Positions 16,014 to 25,155 of a DNA stretch of 38,029 bases are shown piece by piece. The notes under the pieces were generated by a model that ran no database searches, had not been told where the DNA came from, and saw nothing but the letters and a program-made list of their open reading frames with translations. Both the position numbers and the translations under genes were made by a program. Every line of letters begins with the position of its first letter. The first letter of the stretch is position 1. This stretch comes from Lachnospiraceae bacterium (lineage in GTDB: Bacteria; Bacillota; Clostridia; Lachnospirales; Lachnospiraceae): assembly GCA_021205385.1 (NCBI GenBank), contig JAJPXQ010000033.1, positions 1 to 38,029 of the forward strand, written 5' to 3'.

Positions 16014-16949
16014 ATGAGTAATAGAAAGAAAGTTGTCGTCGCCCTCGGGCATAAAGCGCTTGGCACCACGCTGCCGGAGCAGAAGATCGCTACAAAGGCC
16101 GCCGCGAAAGCGATCGCGGATCTGGTCGAGGCGGGCTGTCAGGTCGTCATTTCCCACAGCAATGCACCGCAGGTGGGCATGATCCATACCGCCATGAATG
16201 AGTTCGGAAAGCAGCATCCGGACTATACCTTTGCCCCGATGTCGGTCTGCTCGGCCATGAGCCAGGGTTACATTGGCTATGACCTGCAGAACGCGATCCG
16301 CGAGGAGCTTCTGAACCGCGGGATCGGCCGTCCGGTCTCCACGATTCTGACGCAGGTCGTCGTGAATCCTTATGACGATTCCTTCTACAAGCCGGTCAAG
16401 GTTGTGGGCCGTGTCATGACCCGCGAGGAGGCGGATGCCGAGGAGGAGAAGGGAAATTATGTGACGAAGGTGGACGGCGGTTACCGCAGAATTGTCTCTG
16501 CGCCGAAGCCGGAGGATATCGTCGAGATCGAGTCGATCCGCGTCCTCTCAGACGCGGGCCATGTCGTCATCGCCTGCGGAGGCGGTGGGATTCCGGTGCT
16601 CCGGCAGTCCCATCACCTGAAGGGCGCCAGCGCTGTCATCGAAAAGGATCTTGCGAGCGCGAAGCTCGCGGAGCTTCTGGACGCCGACATGCTGATGATC
16701 CTGACGAGCGAAAAAAAGCTGTACCTGAATTATGGAAAAGAAAACGCGGAGCCGCTTGACGAGATCAGCGTGGAAAAGGCGCGCGCCTACATTGCGGAGG
16801 GACAGTTCGACGAGACGAGCGTGCTGCCGAAGGTCGTGGCTGCGGTTTCTTTCGTCTCTCTTAAGCCGGGCCGCGTGACGGTCATCGCTGATCTTGACGA
16901 CGCGAAGGAAGCGCTGGAAGAACGGACGGGAACCATTATTCGATCGTGA
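16014..16949 (+). CDS. arcC: Carbamate kinase
   Basis: A 311-residue amino-acid-kinase-fold enzyme that makes ATP from carbamoyl phosphate and ADP. The family is clear from the N-terminal nucleotide loop, PQVGMIHTAMNEF, DSFYKPVKVVGR, GYRRIVSAPKPEDIVE, VVIACGGGGIPV and IEKDLASAKLAELL. Two loops deviate from the classical family: GGNAL is GHKAL (residues 12-16), and THGNGPQVG is SHSNAPQVG. A GH-N-AL subtype is known to me from Clostridia; the Lys14 form is less usual. No arginine deiminase, ornithine carbamoyltransferase or purine/allantoin degradation gene is adjacent. ATG 16014 follows AAAGGAA at 16000-16006. The gene begins 23 bases after the RNase P RNA and may be transcribed with it. Confidence 0.88.
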   Translation: MSNRKKVVVALGHKALGTTLPEQKIATKAAAKAIADLVEAGCQVVISHSNAPQVGMIHTAMNEFGKQHPDYTFAPMSVCSAMSQGYIGYDLQNAIREELLNRGIGRPVSTILTQVVVNPYDDSFYKPVKVVGRVMTREEADAEEEKGNYVTKVDGGYRRIVSAPKPEDIVEIESIRVLSDAGHVVIACGGGGIPVLRQSHHLKGASAVIEKDLASAKLAELLDADMLMILTSEKKLYLNYGKENAEPLDEISVEKARAYIAEGQFDETSVLPKVVAAVSFVSLKPGRVTVIADLDDAKEALEERTGTIIRS

Positions 16950-16975
16950 TACTGAAGTCAGGGGAGGCAGCGGCT

Positions 16976-18445
16976 ATGAAAGAGATTTCCGCACTGTTTA
17001 CGGAGTTGGATTACAGACTGATCAGAGGGGCGCTGGAGGGTGAGGCCGGCGCACTTGTCTATGATACGCGAAAAGTCACGAAGGATTGCCTGTTTGTCTG
17101 CATCAAAGGCCTGGTTTACGACAGCCATGAACACATAACGGAGATTGCGGATGCGGGCGCACGCTATATTGTGGTGGAACGTCCGGTGGAAGCGCCGGAT
17201 GGCGTGACGCTCATCGAAGTGAAGGATACGCGCTATGCGCTGGCGATCCTGTCGGCGGCCTGGTTTGACTGGCCGGCGCGCCGGATGAAGGTGATCGGCG
17301 TCACCGGTACGAAAGGGAAGACGACGACGACCTTTATGATAAAAGGAATCCTGGAGCATGCGGGCTACCGGGTAGGTCTCATCGGCACGATCGAGGCGAT
17401 CATCGGTGATGAGCATATTCCGGCGGACAACACGACGCCGGAGTCTTACCTGATTCAGGAATATTTCGCGCGCATGGTCGATGCCGGCTGTGAGATCTGT
17501 GTGATGGAGGTATCCTCGCAGGGGCTCATGATGCACCGGACGGCGGGGATTCCGTTTGAGATCGGGATCTTTACAAACCTCGTGCCGGATCACATCGGAC
17601 CGAATGAACATGCGAGTTTTGAAGAATACGCGGCCTGCAAGGGCCTGCTATTCCGGCAGTGCCGGCATGGCATCGCCAATATTGACGATGAGAATTTTGA
17701 CCTGGTGCTGAACGGTCATACCTGTGATCTGGAAACGATCGGTTTCTCGGAGCAGGCGGATTACCGGGCCTCGGATATGGAGCTGCTGGGCGGCGAGGGT
17801 TATCTGGGTGTGAAATATCATATTTCCGGGAAGCTCGACATGGACGTGGAGATTGATGTGCCGGGTCGTTTCAGCGTCTATAATTCCCTGGTTTCGATTG
17901 CAGTGTGTGAACATTTCCGGGTATCCCAAAGCGATCTTAAGGAGGCGCTGCGCGTCGTGAAGACAAAGGGACGCATCGAGATGATTCCGATGCCCGGCGA
18001 CTTTACCCTGATGATTGACTACGCGCACAACGCGATGGCCCTTGAGAGCCTTCTGAATACGCTGCGGGAATATCATCCGAAGCGGCTGGTCTCGGTGTTC
18101 GGCTGCGGCGGGAATCGTTCGAAGCTGCGCCGTTATGAGATGGGCGAAGTGTCGGGGCGTCTGGCTGATCTGACGATCATCACCTCGGACAATCCGCGGT
18201 ATGAGGAGCCGCAGGCCATTATTGACGATATCAAGATCGGCATGGCGAAGACAGATGGGGAGTTTGTGGAGATCTGCGACCGCAAGGAAGCGATCCGCTA
18301 TGCCATCGGGAATGCCAGAAAGGGCGACGTGATCGTGCTGGCAGGAAAAGGACACGAGGATTATCAGGAGATTAAGGGAGTAAAATGCCCGATGGATGAG
18401 CGCGTGCTGATCCAGGAGGTTTTGCAGGAACTGGCGGAGAAATAG
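16976..18445 (+). CDS. murE: UDP-N-acetylmuramoyl-L-alanyl-D-glutamate--2,6-diaminopimelate ligase
   Basis: A 489-residue Mur ligase adding the third stem-peptide residue to the peptidoglycan precursor in the cytoplasm. The ATP loop is GVTGTKGKTTTTFMI (around residue 108). The carbamylated-lysine region is AACKGLLF. DYAHNAMAL replaces the more usual DYAHTPDAL. The specificity motif DNPR at residues 405-408 indicates meso-diaminopimelate rather than lysine, which implies a DAP-type cell wall. GKGHEDYQ lies near the end. ATG 16976 is preferred because GGGGAGG at 16961-16967 is 8 bases upstream; a GTG at 16946 overlapping the arcC stop is an alternative. Confidence 0.92.
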   Translation: MKEISALFTELDYRLIRGALEGEAGALVYDTRKVTKDCLFVCIKGLVYDSHEHITEIADAGARYIVVERPVEAPDGVTLIEVKDTRYALAILSAAWFDWPARRMKVIGVTGTKGKTTTTFMIKGILEHAGYRVGLIGTIEAIIGDEHIPADNTTPESYLIQEYFARMVDAGCEICVMEVSSQGLMMHRTAGIPFEIGIFTNLVPDHIGPNEHASFEEYAACKGLLFRQCRHGIANIDDENFDLVLNGHTCDLETIGFSEQADYRASDMELLGGEGYLGVKYHISGKLDMDVEIDVPGRFSVYNSLVSIAVCEHFRVSQSDLKEALRVVKTKGRIEMIPMPGDFTLMIDYAHNAMALESLLNTLREYHPKRLVSVFGCGGNRSKLRRYEMGEVSGRLADLTIITSDNPRYEEPQAIIDDIKIGMAKTDGEFVEICDRKEAIRYAIGNARKGDVIVLAGKGHEDYQEIKGVKCPMDERVLIQEVLQELAEK

Positions 18446-20677
18446 ATGGAATATGTCGATGTCATTGTAGACATTTCGCATGAGAAGCTGGATCATAAGT
18501 TTCAGTACCGCGTGCCGGAGACGCTCAGAGGAAAGATCCGCATCGGTATGCAGGTGAGATTTCCCTTTGGCAGGGGAAATCGTCCGACGAAAGGCTATGT
18601 GATCGGTTTCACGGACGAACCGGACTATCCGCCGGAGAAGATCAAGGAGCTCACCGGGATCGTCGAAGGCTCCGTATGCGCAGAATCGCAGCTGATCGGA
18701 CTGGCAGCCTGGATGCGCGAGCAGTATGGCTCGACGATGAATCAGGCTTTGAAGACGGTGCTTCCGGTGAAGCAGGAGGTCGCGCGGCAGCGCGACGTTA
18801 CGTTGCGGCTTGCCGTTCCGCGTGCGCAGGCGGAGACATTCCTCGCGGAGGAACTGCACAAAAACCACCACGCCAGGGCGAGGCTCCTGGCGGCGCTTCT
18901 CGATGCGGACGGCGCGATCTCCAGGAGTGAAGCGGCAGAGCGCTGCCGTGTCACTGCCCCGGTGGTCCGCGGACTCGAGCGGGACGGAATCCTGTACAGT
19001 GAGACAGAGACAAAATACAGAAATCCTTTTGAAGGACATTTTCAGGAGACGACAGAGAGGCCGGAACTGACCGCGCAGCAGCGCGCGGCAGTCGACGGGA
19101 TCTGGACGGACTACGAGCGGGGAGAGCGTCGGACGTATCTGCTGCAGGGAGTCACCGGCAGCGGGAAGACCGAGGTCTATATGGAGCTCATCGAGCGTGT
19201 GATCCGCCAGGGAAAGCAGGCAATTGTACTGATTCCGGAGATTGCGCTGACCTATCAGACGGTGCGCCGCTTTTATGAGCGTTTTGGCGACCGGGTGTCG
19301 GTGCTGCACTCGCGTCTTTCCGATGGCGAGCGTTATGATCAGTTTGTGCGGGCGAAGGAAGGCCTGCTTGACGTGATGATCGGGCCGCGCTCCGCCTTGT
19401 TTACCCCTTTTCCCGACCTGGGAATCATCATCATCGATGAGGAACATGAGGGAGCCTACAAGAGTGAGACGGTACCGCGTTATGATGCGCGGGAGGCAGC
19501 GATCTATCGTGCTTCTTCCTGCGGAGCATCGGTGGTGCTCGGCAGCGCGACGCCGTCGCTTGAATCGAGCTACCGCGCGCGGGAGGGGACTTATGGCTGG
19601 TACCGGCTGGACAGCCGGATCGGAGCAGCCGTGCTGCCTGCGGTCCACATTGTCGATCTGAGAAAAGAACTGAAGGAGGGCAACCGCAGCATTTTCAGCA
19701 GGCGGCTTACAGATGCCCTTGGTGAACGCCTCCGCCGGGGAGAGCAGACGATGCTCTTTCTGAACCGCAGAGGCTTTTCGGGTTTTGTATCCTGCCGCTC
19801 CTGCGGCGAGGCGCTGCGCTGCCCGCATTGTGATGTATCGCTGTCGCTTCACATAGACGGTTATCTCAAATGTCATTATTGCGGCTATGAGATGCGGATG
19901 CCGAAGGCGTGTCCGTCCTGCGGTTCGCCCTACATTTCGGGTTTCCGCGCCGGAACGCAGCAGATCGAGCGGGAAGTGAAGCGCCTGTTTCCTTCGGCGC
20001 GTGTGCTGCGTATGGATTATGATACGACGCGCTCAAAAGAGAGCTATGAGAAGATTCTCTCAGCCTTTGGCCGCGGCGAGGCCGATGTACTCGTCGGGAC
20101 GCAGATGATCGTGAAGGGACATGATTTTCCGAATGTGACGCTGGTCGGTGTCGTGGCGGCGGACATTTCCCTGCATGCACCGGATTATCGCGCGGCGGAG
20201 CGGACTTTTGCGCTGCTGACGCAGGCGGTCGGACGTGCCGGGCGGGCCCAAAAACCGGGGGAAGCGCTGATCCAGACCTATCGCCCGGAGCATTACAGTA
20301 TTCGTGCCGCAGCGAAGCAGGATTACGACGCTTTTTATGTGCAGGAACTCTCCTATCGCCGTCTGATGGGCTATCCGCCGATACAGGAAATGCTGGGGAT
20401 TTATCTCTCCTCCACAGAGCAGGAGTTCTTAAGGCAGAGCTCGGAGAAGCTGGGGGCGTATATCCGCACGCTGGATGCATCACTGCAGGTGATTGGTCCG
20501 GCCATCGCGGCGCTTGCGAAGAAGAACGATATCTACCGTATGGTGATTTATATAAAACACGAGAGGAAAGAGAGGCTGCTTGAGGTCAAACGACAGCTGG
20601 AAAGCAGGATAGAGAAAGAAGCGTTTGCAGACAGGGTGCGCGTGCAGTTTGATTACAACCCGCAGCAGTCATATTAG
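18446..20677 (+). CDS. priA: Primosomal protein N' (replication restart helicase)
   Basis: A 743-residue PriA helicase that reloads the replisome at stalled forks. The N-terminal DNA-binding domain begins YVDVIVDISHEKLDHKFQYR. The superfamily 2 helicase motifs are GVTGSGKTEVYMELI (Walker A), IIIDEEHEGAYKSE (Walker B, DEEH) and GSATPSLESSYRA. The zinc domain inserted in the helicase core has eight cysteines in four pairs, from CRSCGEALRCPHC to CPSCG. Later come VGTQMIVKGHDFPNVTLVGV and QAVGRAGRA. Length is normal. The ATG directly abuts the murE stop codon, with no intervening base. Confidence 0.97.
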   Translation: MEYVDVIVDISHEKLDHKFQYRVPETLRGKIRIGMQVRFPFGRGNRPTKGYVIGFTDEPDYPPEKIKELTGIVEGSVCAESQLIGLAAWMREQYGSTMNQALKTVLPVKQEVARQRDVTLRLAVPRAQAETFLAEELHKNHHARARLLAALLDADGAISRSEAAERCRVTAPVVRGLERDGILYSETETKYRNPFEGHFQETTERPELTAQQRAAVDGIWTDYERGERRTYLLQGVTGSGKTEVYMELIERVIRQGKQAIVLIPEIALTYQTVRRFYERFGDRVSVLHSRLSDGERYDQFVRAKEGLLDVMIGPRSALFTPFPDLGIIIIDEEHEGAYKSETVPRYDAREAAIYRASSCGASVVLGSATPSLESSYRAREGTYGWYRLDSRIGAAVLPAVHIVDLRKELKEGNRSIFSRRLTDALGERLRRGEQTMLFLNRRGFSGFVSCRSCGEALRCPHCDVSLSLHIDGYLKCHYCGYEMRMPKACPSCGSPYISGFRAGTQQIEREVKRLFPSARVLRMDYDTTRSKESYEKILSAFGRGEADVLVGTQMIVKGHDFPNVTLVGVVAADISLHAPDYRAAERTFALLTQAVGRAGRAQKPGEALIQTYRPEHYSIRAAAKQDYDAFYVQELSYRRLMGYPPIQEMLGIYLSSTEQEFLRQSSEKLGAYIRTLDASLQVIGPAIAALAKKNDIYRMVIYIKHERKERLLEVKRQLESRIEKEAFADRVRVQFDYNPQQSY

Positions 20678-20691
20678 GGCAGGAGGAAGAA

Positions 20692-21186
20692 ATGGCGACA
20701 AGAAATATCAGATATGACGGAGATCCGATCTTAAGAAAGATCAGCAAGGCGGTCCCGGCAGTGACGCCCCGGATCCGGGTGCTGATTGAGGATATGCTGG
20801 AGACGATGTATGGAGCGAACGGTGTGGGGCTTGCCGCGCCGCAGGTGGGAATTTTAAAGCGGATTGTTGTGATTGATATCGGGGAAGGGCCGATTGTCAT
20901 GATCAATCCGAAGATTACGCGGACAGAAGGAGAGCAGACTGGGGATGAAGGGTGCTTAAGCCTTCCCGGGAAGGCCGGCACCGTGACACGCCCGAATGAG
21001 GTGACGGTGCAGTTTATGGGCGAGGACGGCGAGTACTACGAACTCGAAGGGACGGAGCTTCTGGCGCGTGCGATCTGTCATGAGTGCGATCATCTGGACG
21101 GTAAGCTCTACAAGGACCTTGTGGAGGGAGAGCTCCGCGACGTCACTGCCGAAGATGAGGAAGAAGAAGAGGAGGAGCAGGCTTAG
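20692..21186 (+). CDS. def: Peptide deformylase
   Basis: A 164-residue metalloenzyme that removes the formyl group from the N-terminal methionine of new proteins. All three signature motifs are intact: GVGLAAPQVG (44-53), EGCLSLPG with metal-ligand Cys88, and HECDHLDG with His130, Glu131 and His134. A very acidic tail (EDEEEEEEEQA) follows the catalytic domain. It lies 14 bases after priA, with GGAGGA upstream, and one base before fmt, the enzyme that adds the formyl group. Confidence 0.97.
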   Translation: MATRNIRYDGDPILRKISKAVPAVTPRIRVLIEDMLETMYGANGVGLAAPQVGILKRIVVIDIGEGPIVMINPKITRTEGEQTGDEGCLSLPGKAGTVTRPNEVTVQFMGEDGEYYELEGTELLARAICHECDHLDGKLYKDLVEGELRDVTAEDEEEEEEEQA

Positions 21187-21187
21187 C

Positions 21188-22129
21188 ATGCGGGTTATCT
21201 TTATGGGAACGCCGGACTTCGCAGTCGGTACGCTGGAAGCACTGGCAGAATCAGAGCATGAGCTTGTGCTCGTGGTGAGTCAGCCGGATCGTCCGAAGGG
21301 GCGAGGACACAGTCTGCAGCCGACGCCGGTGAAAGCGGCGGCGGAGCGCCTTGGCATCCCGGTCATTCAGCCGTTGAAAATACGTGAGGCGGTGGGGACG
21401 CTTAAGCAGACGGAAGCCGACGTGATCGTGGTAGCTGCCTTCGGTCAGATTATCCCGAAGGAGATTCTGGGGATGAAGAAATATGGCTGCATCAACGTGC
21501 ACGCTTCGCTGCTGCCGAAATACCGCGGAGCCGCGCCGATTCAGTGGGCCGTGATCGACGGAGAGAAGGAATCAGGCGTCACGATTATGCAGATGGACGA
21601 GGGCCTTGATACCGGGGATATGCTCGCGAAAGTTGTCGTGCCCCTGGATGAGGACGAGACGGGCGGAAGCCTTTTTGACAAGCTGAGCGCAGCCGGGGCA
21701 AAGCTCTGTGCCGGGACGCTGGATCAGCTTGCGCGGGGGGAGATCGTGCCGGAGAAGCAGGGGGAATCCCCTACCGCCTATGCGTCAATGTTGAAAAAAA
21801 GCATGGGCAACATCGACTGGACGAAGGATGCCGTGAGTATCGAACGGCTCGTGCGGGGCCTGAATCCATGGCCGAGCGCCTATACGAGGCTCTTCGGGAA
21901 GACGTTGAAGATATGGAAATGCCATGTGCTGCCCGAGGGTGCACCGAAAGGCGCCTGCGGCGAGGTCATGGAGGTGAGGAAAGACATGATTCTGGTGCAG
22001 ACAGGAGAAGGGATTCTTTCGATCACCGAGCTGCAGCTTGAGGGCAGAGCCAGGATGGAGGCTTCCTCTTTCCTGCGCGGATGCAAGATCGTGCCGGGGC
22101 TGATACTCCCGGCGGAAAAGGAGGCCTGA
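21188..22129 (+). CDS. fmt: Methionyl-tRNA formyltransferase
   Basis: A 313-residue enzyme that formylates initiator methionyl-tRNA using 10-formyl-tetrahydrofolate. The N-terminal Rossmann domain starts RVIFMGTPDFAVG. The catalytic loop INVHASLLPKYRGAAPIQWA has the essential Asn-His pair. EKESGVTIMQMDEGLDTGDM supplies the conserved Asp. A C-terminal OB-like tRNA-binding domain follows from about residue 205. ATG 21188 comes one base after the def stop (TAGCATG), so expression is coupled with def. Length is normal. Confidence 0.97.
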   Translation: MRVIFMGTPDFAVGTLEALAESEHELVLVVSQPDRPKGRGHSLQPTPVKAAAERLGIPVIQPLKIREAVGTLKQTEADVIVVAAFGQIIPKEILGMKKYGCINVHASLLPKYRGAAPIQWAVIDGEKESGVTIMQMDEGLDTGDMLAKVVVPLDEDETGGSLFDKLSAAGAKLCAGTLDQLARGEIVPEKQGESPTAYASMLKKSMGNIDWTKDAVSIERLVRGLNPWPSAYTRLFGKTLKIWKCHVLPEGAPKGACGEVMEVRKDMILVQTGEGILSITELQLEGRARMEASSFLRGCKIVPGLILPAEKEA

Positions 22130-22130
22130 C

Positions 22131-22823
22131 ATGCTGTTTTATGATCCCACGTATATCCTGGTACTGATCGGAGCGATTCTGTCCATGTGTGCGTCCGCCA
22201 GGGTGAATTCCACCTACCGGAGATATTCGCAGGTACGCAGCTATTCCGGACTTACGGGGGCAGAGGCTGCGCAGCGCATCCTGCGGGGAGCAGGTATCTA
22301 CGATGTACAGATAGAGTATATTCATGGGAATCTGACGGATCATTACGATCCGCGGGAGAAGGTGCTGCGCCTGTCTGACGGCGTCTACGGGTCGACTTCC
22401 GTAGCGGCGATCGGCATTGCCGCGCATGAGTGCGGTCATGCGATTCAGGACGATCGTTCTTATGCGCCTCTGCGGATTCGCAATACCTTTGTACCGGTTG
22501 CAAATTTCGGAACCAAAGCGGCGCTTCCGATTATTCTGGTCGGAATTATATTTGGAAGTTCTTACCTGCTGATTGAGATTGGTCTGCTCTGTTTTTTCTT
22601 TGGAGTGGTCTTTCAGCTCATCACGCTGCCGGTGGAGTTCAACGCCTCAAAGCGCGCGGTGCGAATTCTCGGTGAAACAGGCATTCTCTCGGAAGAGGAA
22701 CTGGCCGGTACGAAAAAAGTGCTGTCTGCGGCGGCGATGACCTACGTGGCGGCAGCCGCGGCGTCGATTCTGTCGATGTTCCGCCTGCTGATTCTCTTCG
22801 GCGGCGGCAGAAAGCGCAGGTGA
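22131..22823 (+). CDS. Membrane zinc metallopeptidase (YugP-like)
   Basis: A 230-residue membrane protein of the YugP/neutral zinc metallopeptidase family. An N-terminal hydrophobic segment precedes RVNSTYRRYSQV, a conserved family motif. The zinc-binding helix is IAAHECGHAIQD at about residues 97-108, with two histidines and the catalytic Glu. At least two more hydrophobic segments follow (LPIILVGIIFGSSYLLIEIGLLCFFFGV in two pieces, and the C-terminal YVAAAAASILSMFRLLILF). VEFNASKRAV contains a plausible third zinc ligand Glu. Its substrate is unknown. The position between fmt and rsmB is common in Clostridia. Confidence 0.88.
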   Translation: MLFYDPTYILVLIGAILSMCASARVNSTYRRYSQVRSYSGLTGAEAAQRILRGAGIYDVQIEYIHGNLTDHYDPREKVLRLSDGVYGSTSVAAIGIAAHECGHAIQDDRSYAPLRIRNTFVPVANFGTKAALPIILVGIIFGSSYLLIEIGLLCFFFGVVFQLITLPVEFNASKRAVRILGETGILSEEELAGTKKVLSAAAMTYVAAAAASILSMFRLLILFGGGRKRR

Positions 22824-22833
22824 GGAGCAGGAC

Positions 22834-24114
22834 GTGGCGGAACAGGAAAATGTAAGACTGCTCGCACTCGAGTATCTGCTCGAGGTGACGGAGCGGGGCG
22901 CGATGGCTCATACGGCCCTGCGCGGGATGCTGGAGCGCTATCAGTATCTGGAAAAACGGCAGCGTGCCTTTCTCACAAGGCTCTGCGAGGGGACCCTTGA
23001 GCGTCTCATCGAACTTGACTGGATCATCGATCAGGTCGCGAAAGTACCGGTGAAAAAGCAGAAGCCGGTGATCCGCGGTATTCTGCGGCTGTCGGTCTAT
23101 CAACTGAAATACATGGATCAGGTGCCGGACGCAGCGGTCTGTTCCGAGGCAGTCCGGCTTGCCCGGATAAAGGGATTTTCCGGGCTCACGGGTTTTGTCA
23201 ACGGTGTCCTGCGTGGCATCGCGCGCCGGAGGCCGGAAGCGATGCCGGATGATCTTTCAGTTCGCTACTCTACGCCGCAGTGGATTGTGGAGCAGTGGAC
23301 GCAGGAATACGGAGCGGAGCGGGCGCTTCGGATGCTGGAAGATCAATACCGTAAGAAACCGACGACGATTCGCGTCAATCTATCAAAAATCACCAGGGAA
23401 AAGCTTAAAAGACGCCTGGAAGAGGAAGGCGTGACGGTGTGTGAGGTCGAGGGCATGGCTCCGGCGCTTGCGATCTCTGGTTATGATTATCTGCGCGCCC
23501 TGCCGTCCTTTCGTGAGGGACTGTTCCAGGTGCAGGATGTCAGCTCGATGCAGGCGGCGCTTCTGGCCGCGCCGCATCCCGGAGATTATTGTATCGACCT
23601 GTGCGCCGCACCGGGAGGAAAGAGTCTGCATCTTGCGGAGCTGCTCGGCGGCACCGGCATGGTGGAGGCGCGTGATCTGACAGAGGAAAAGGTGGAGCTG
23701 ATACGGGAGAATATCCGGCGTGTACAGCCCGGAAATATACATACCGTGTGCCAGGATGCCACTCTGCCGGATGAGGCATCCTTTGGGAAAGCGGATATCG
23801 TGCTGGCCGATCTGCCCTGTTCCGGGCTTGGGGTCCTGAATAAAAAACATGATTTAAAGTACCGGATGTCGCCTGCGCAGCAGCAGGATCTGGTACAGCT
23901 GCAAAGGAAGATTCTGGACGCTTCCTGGCAGTACGTAAAGCCGGGCGGGACACTGCTCTACAGCACCTGCACCGTGCATTATGATGAGAATGAGGGCAAT
24001 GTGGAATGGATTCTCGAACATTACCCTTTCGTTCTGGAAGAACAGAAAAAGACATTGCCGGGGATTGATCTCTGGGATGGATTTTTCATCGCAAAGTTGA
24101 AGAGGAAGGCCTGA
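22834..24114 (+). CDS. rsmB: 16S rRNA (cytosine(967)-C(5))-methyltransferase
   Basis: A 426-residue RsmB (Sun) protein. The N-terminal NusB-like RNA-binding domain (LALEYLLEVTERGAMAHTAL, then LYDRLCEG-like FLTRLCEGTLE) covers about residues 1-140. The Rossmann methyltransferase follows: the SAM motif IDLCAAPGGKSLHLAELL, LADLPCSGLGVL with one active-site Cys, and LLYSTCTVHYDENE with the catalytic Cys. All catalytic elements are intact. The start codon is GTG at 22834 with GAGGAG eight bases upstream. Its stop overlaps the rlmN start (TGATG). Confidence 0.95.
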   Translation: MAEQENVRLLALEYLLEVTERGAMAHTALRGMLERYQYLEKRQRAFLTRLCEGTLERLIELDWIIDQVAKVPVKKQKPVIRGILRLSVYQLKYMDQVPDAAVCSEAVRLARIKGFSGLTGFVNGVLRGIARRRPEAMPDDLSVRYSTPQWIVEQWTQEYGAERALRMLEDQYRKKPTTIRVNLSKITREKLKRRLEEEGVTVCEVEGMAPALAISGYDYLRALPSFREGLFQVQDVSSMQAALLAAPHPGDYCIDLCAAPGGKSLHLAELLGGTGMVEARDLTEEKVELIRENIRRVQPGNIHTVCQDATLPDEASFGKADIVLADLPCSGLGVLNKKHDLKYRMSPAQQQDLVQLQRKILDASWQYVKPGGTLLYSTCTVHYDENEGNVEWILEHYPFVLEEQKKTLPGIDLWDGFFIAKLKRKA

Positions 24115-25142
24115 TGACGGACATCAAATCTCTTACGCTTGCCGAATTGCAGGCACAGATGGAGAAAATCGGAGAGAAAAAGTTCCGCGCGAGTCAGATC
24201 TACAGCTGGCTCCATGAGAAGCTGGCGGGCAGTTTTGACGAGATGAGCAATCTGCCGAAGAGCCTGCGGGAGCGGCTGCGTGCGGAGTACGAACTGACCA
24301 ATCTGGAGCTTCTGGAAGTGCAGACCTCGAAGCTGGACGGAACCGCCAAGTTTCTGTTTCGTCTTTTCGACGGAAATGTGATCGAGAGCGTGTTGATGCG
24401 TTATCACTATGGAAATTCTGTCTGCGTCTCCTCTCAGGCCGGCTGCCGGATGGGCTGCCGCTTCTGTGCTTCGACGCTGAACGGCCTTGCACGGAACCTG
24501 CGGCCTTCCGAGATTCTCGATCAGGTCTATCAGATTCAGAAATGGTCGAAAGAGCGCGTTCGCAGCGTTGTCGTTATGGGCAGCGGGGAACCGCTTGACA
24601 ATTATGAAGCTCTGCTGCGCTTTATTGAAATTCTGACTGCAGAGGGCGGGCTGCATATCAGCCAGCGGAATGTGACGGTGTCGACCTGCGGTATTGTGCC
24701 GATGATGCGCCGGCTGGCGGATGAGGAGCTCCAGATTACCCTGGCGCTGTCCCTTCATGCCCCGTCGCAGGAGAAGCGCCTCCGGCTGATGCCGATAGCA
24801 AAGCGCTATACGCTTCCCGAGGTGCTGGATGCCTGCCGCTATTATTTTGAAAAAACGGGGAGGCGCGTTACCTTTGAATACAGCCTGGCCAGCGGCGTGA
24901 ACGATGCGCCGGAGGATGCCCGGGCGCTCGCATCGCTGCTGGACGGTATGAATTGCCATATCAATCTGATTCCAGTCAACCCGGTGGCGGAACGCGGACT
25001 TTTCGGACCGGAACGCGGAAAAGTCCTGAATTTCAAAGAAATTCTTGAAAAATCGGGGAAACATGTTACTATAAGAAGAGAAATGGGTCGGGATATCGAT
25101 GGCGCGTGCGGCCAGCTCCGAAGGCGATATCTTGAGAAATGA
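24114..25142 (+). CDS. rlmN: Dual-specificity 23S rRNA/tRNA methyltransferase RlmN (radical SAM)
   Basis: A 342-residue radical SAM enzyme that methylates C2 of A2503 in 23S rRNA and A37 in some tRNAs. The iron-sulfur cluster motif CRMGCRFC supplies Cys111, Cys115 and Cys118. MGSGEPLDNY matches the family MGxGEPL loop. The resolving C-terminal Cys332 lies in GRDIDGACGQLR, and the second catalytic Cys is probably in VNPVAERG-adjacent sequence typical of RlmN rather than Cfr. Length is normal. Its coding end overlaps the upstream part of the PP2C reading frame. Confidence 0.95.
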   Translation: MTDIKSLTLAELQAQMEKIGEKKFRASQIYSWLHEKLAGSFDEMSNLPKSLRERLRAEYELTNLELLEVQTSKLDGTAKFLFRLFDGNVIESVLMRYHYGNSVCVSSQAGCRMGCRFCASTLNGLARNLRPSEILDQVYQIQKWSKERVRSVVVMGSGEPLDNYEALLRFIEILTAEGGLHISQRNVTVSTCGIVPMMRRLADEELQITLALSLHAPSQEKRLRLMPIAKRYTLPEVLDACRYYFEKTGRRVTFEYSLASGVNDAPEDARALASLLDGMNCHINLIPVNPVAERGLFGPERGKVLNFKEILEKSGKHVTIRREMGRDIDGACGQLRRRYLEK

Positions 25143-25155
25143 GGTGAAGAAAAGC

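Noticed and set aside
17648-19876. A 742-codon open frame on the minus strand across murE and priA
   Set aside because: It lies entirely antisense to two clear, full-length genes, has no recognisable motif, and is His/Arg/Leu-rich in the way expected for the complement of GC-rich coding DNA.
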